Shown: positions 6,502 to 7,861 of the stretch, in pieces
How the letters are laid out: every line of letters starts with the position of its first letter
Numbering within the stretch: the first letter of the stretch is position 1
Source: Alphaproteobacteria bacterium MarineAlpha3_Bin4
GTDB taxonomy: Bacteria > Pseudomonadota > Alphaproteobacteria > Rhodospirillales > Casp-alpha2
Direction of reading: 5' to 3'
Assembly (NCBI GenBank): GCA_002938045.1
Contig: PTLJ01000060.1
Location: 1 to 7,861, forward strand
DNA length: 7,861 bases
Translations under genes and position numbers: made by a program
Notes under the pieces: generated by a model
Told to the model about the DNA's origin: nothing
The model's input: only the letters and a program-made list of their open reading frames with translations
The model's database searches: none

Positions 6502-7295
6502 TTCGGCATCGGCCGTTTAGCGAGAAACGCGTCAATGCCAGCGCGGGCGTCGTCCATCTGAATATTTTCTACCATGATTTCCGTCGCCTGCTCGTAGGCC
6601 GCCTCGATGCCATCCTCGATCTGGCGGTAGAACAATCTCTTCCCAGCGGCTACGAAGGCGGGGCCCTTGGAGGCAATTTCCCCGGCCAATTCAGCAACGG
6701 CCTCGTCGAGCCGGCCGATCGGTACGACGCGGTTAACCAGTCCGTAAACTTGCGCTGTCTCAGCGTCGATGAACTCGCCGGTCATCAGCAGTTCCATGGC
6801 CTGCTTGCGGGGCAGGTTGCGGGTGACCGCGACCATCGGTGTGCCGCAGAATAGGCCCGCATTTATGCCCGACGTACCGAAACGCGCGTCCTCGGCGGCG
6901 ACCGCTAGGTCACATTGGGCGACCAACTGGCACCCGGCTGCGGTCGCAATTCCATGGACGCGGGCAATCACCGGCTGCGGTAAACGCGTCAAGGTTACCA
7001 TCATTCGGCTACATTGCTGAAAGAGTGCACGGACCGGCTCCTCGTCCGGGTCGTCAAGCATCTCTTTGAGGTCGTGACCGGCGCAGAAGGCGGGACCGTT
7101 GCCCGAGATGACTACGACGCGGACGGTCGAATCCTCCGCAATTGAATTCAACTCATCCTGGAACGCACTCATCAACTCGGTCGAGAGCGCATTGAACTTG
7201 TCTCCCCGGTTCAGGATGAGCGACGCAATGCCGCCAGCGTCGCTCCTGAGCAGGACCGACTCGTTACTACTTTCTTGCTCTTCATCTACTGCCAT
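6486..7295 (-). CDS. enoyl-CoA hydratase/isomerase (crotonase) superfamily protein, ECHDC3-like
   Basis: The 269-residue crotonase-fold protein probably binds an acyl-CoA. Key stretches are ILNRGDKFNALS (27-38), the first oxyanion-hole loop AFCAGHDLKEM (69-79), the second at GIATAAGCQLVAQCDLAVA (115-133), FGTSGINAGLFCGTP (139-153) and the C-terminal GIDAFLAKRPMPKW (253-266). The pattern FCAGHDLKEM, ATAAGCQLVAQCDLA, GLFC and AFLAKRP is that of the ECHDC3 subgroup. The two catalytic glutamates of true enoyl-CoA hydratases (GCE at rat Glu144, PE at Glu164) are replaced by Gln123 and Gly143, so hydration is unlikely and the real reaction is unknown. It is the first gene of the operon: its TGA overlaps the start of the CoA-binding gene. 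The start at 7295 keeps a charged, probably flexible N-terminal tail. The upstream region carries an ACGT-type palindrome. Confidence 0.93.
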   Translation of the reverse strand: MAVDEEQESSNESVLLRSDAGGIASLILNRGDKFNALSTELMSAFQDELNSIAEDSTVRVVVISGNGPAFCAGHDLKEMLDDPDEEPVRALFQQCSRMMVTLTRLPQPVIARVHGIATAAGCQLVAQCDLAVAAEDARFGTSGINAGLFCGTPMVAVTRNLPRKQAMELLMTGEFIDAETAQVYGLVNRVVPIGRLDEAVAELAGEIASKGPAFVAAGKRLFYRQIEDGIEAAYEQATEIMVENIQMDDARAGIDAFLAKRPMPKWKDR

Positions 7296-7414
7296 GATGC
7301 CAGCCTAACGTCTCCGAAAGCTCAAATGTTCGATGTTTGGAGGGGGGAACGCAAGTGGTATCCGCCGATGTGGGTGAACGATTTCCGCTTCATTCCAGGG
7401 GCAATGATAATAAC

Positions 7415-7444
7415 AATTTAGATTTATGTTAACGTAAACGTCAA
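7415..7444 (-). promoter_or_regulatory. candidate promoter of the crotonase/CoA-binding/metY operon
   Basis: On the minus strand, TTGACG (7444-7439, five of six to the -35) is followed after 18 bases by TAAATT (7420-7415, four of six to the -10). The -35 lies inside the palindrome at 7429-7444, so a protein bound there would block RNA polymerase. It would give a leader of a little over 110 bases. It is a motif match only. Confidence 0.3.
7429..7444. promoter_or_regulatory. palindromic operator candidate (ACGT-type, LiuR/MerR-like)
   Basis: TTAACGTAAACGTCAA is an inverted repeat of the form TTrACGTnnACGTyAA, with 12 of 16 positions symmetric. It lies between the divergent crotonase operon and thioesterase gene. 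A further half-like element, TTGACGTAAA, stands at 7472-7481 just before the thioesterase ribosome site. From memory, this resembles the operators predicted for LiuR-type MerR regulators of branched-chain acyl-CoA catabolism in proteobacteria. The regulator itself is not in the window. The symmetry is seen directly; the identity of the regulator is inference. Confidence 0.5.
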
Positions 7445-7493
7445 ATAAGCTGCCACTCTGAATTCCGCCGATTGACGTAAAAAGGCAATTTCG

Positions 7494-7861
7494 ATGACGC
7501 GGATCACAGTAGATGAATTCAATGCGATCATGGCGAAGGAACTGCCGTGGGCTCTAGAAGTCGGCATGACCGCGTATTGCATTAACGACAGCGTTGCGGT
7601 TCTCAGGCTTCCGTTCGATAAAAGAATGTTGCGCCCGGGTGGAACCGTTTCCGGGCCGACGATGATGGCGCTCGCCAACACAACAATGTACGCCGTTATG
7701 CTCAGCGCCATCGGCGTCGTCAAATTGGCGGTGACGACGAGTTTCAACATCAACTTCCTCCTTCGGCCCAAGCCAGCGGACCTGAACGCCGAAGGCCGCA
7801 TTCTGAAACTCGGTAAGCGCCTTGCCGTGGTGGAGGTGACAATGCATTCCGATGGACACAA
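7494..7861 (+). CDS. PaaI-family hotdog thioesterase, 3' end outside the window
   Basis: The frame is open from the ATG at 7494 to the window edge (122 full codons); the preceding AAAAAGG (spacing about eight bases) is a good ribosome site. The protein starts MTRITVDEFNAIMAKELPWA and shows the hotdog core GGTVSGPTMMALANTTMYAV (49-68), LAVTTSFNINFLLRP (78-92) and ILKLGKRLAVVEV (103-115). These are characteristic of PaaI-type acyl-CoA thioesterases; most of the domain is present and perhaps 15-25 residues are missing. Relatives usually read ALADTAMY, where the Asp is catalytic; here residue 62 is Asn, so activity is uncertain. It is transcribed away from the crotonase operon and shares with it the palindrome-containing spacer, consistent with joint control of acyl-CoA metabolism. 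Confidence 0.88.
   Translation, partial: MTRITVDEFNAIMAKELPWALEVGMTAYCINDSVAVLRLPFDKRMLRPGGTVSGPTMMALANTTMYAVMLSAIGVVKLAVTTSFNINFLLRPKPADLNAEGRILKLGKRLAVVEVTMHSDGH

Noticed and set aside
6486..7295. Assignment of the crotonase as DmdD (methylthioacryloyl-CoA hydratase) supplying methanethiol to MetY
   Set aside because: It is attractive from context, but DmdD is expected to need the catalytic glutamates, and both are missing here; the sequence pattern is ECHDC3-like.
7424..7861. Minus-strand open frame of 145 codons at the right edge
   Set aside because: It is the antisense shadow of the PaaI-type thioesterase, whose plus-strand product has clear hotdog motifs and a ribosome site.

Overview
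The window looks like chromosomal DNA of a Gram-negative proteobacterium, most likely an alphaproteobacterium. This is inferred from protein character (the cyclophilin type, the crotonase / CoA-binding / O-acetylhomoserine sulfhydrylase gene chain, the PaaI-type thioesterase) and from the high-GC codon use of most genes. No rRNA, tRNA, CRISPR array, insertion sequence or phage gene was seen.

Layout from left to right. Positions 1-296 hold no intact gene; a weak trace of a decayed minus-strand reading frame runs off the left edge. A minus-strand gene (297-1496) encodes an exported two-domain protein, an N-terminal FecR-type domain fused to a C-terminal cyclophilin domain. An AT-richer stretch (about 1500-2950) follows. 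It carries a possible 57-codon small ORF and a complete threonine aldolase gene on the minus strand (1767-2819). A divergent intergenic region (2820-3061) then leads to a plus-strand pair: a 12-helix MFS transporter (3062-4261) and a GLOD5-like VOC/glyoxalase-fold protein (4271-4666) nine bases downstream. This pair converges, across only 12 bases, on a tightly overlapping minus-strand operon. Read in its own direction the operon is ECHDC3-like crotonase (7295-6486), CoA-binding Rossmann protein (6501-5977) and O-acetylhomoserine sulfhydrylase (5980-4679). Divergent from it, a PaaI/hotdog thioesterase gene starts at 7494 and leaves the right edge incomplete. The space between them holds a strong ACGT-type palindrome (7429-7444) that could be a shared operator.

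How the genes work together: the right-hand part suggests acyl-CoA handling (crotonase fold, CoA-binding protein, thioesterase) linked by translational coupling to sulfur-amino-acid synthesis (MetY makes homocysteine or methionine from O-acetylhomoserine). The MFS-VOC pair resembles an export/detoxification or small-molecule resistance module. Three domains lack residues normally essential for catalysis (cyclophilin Arg, both crotonase Glu, thioesterase Asp), so their default activity names should be treated with caution. The most unusual items are the FecR-cyclophilin fusion and the crotonase / CoA-binding / MetY operon with its candidate operator.
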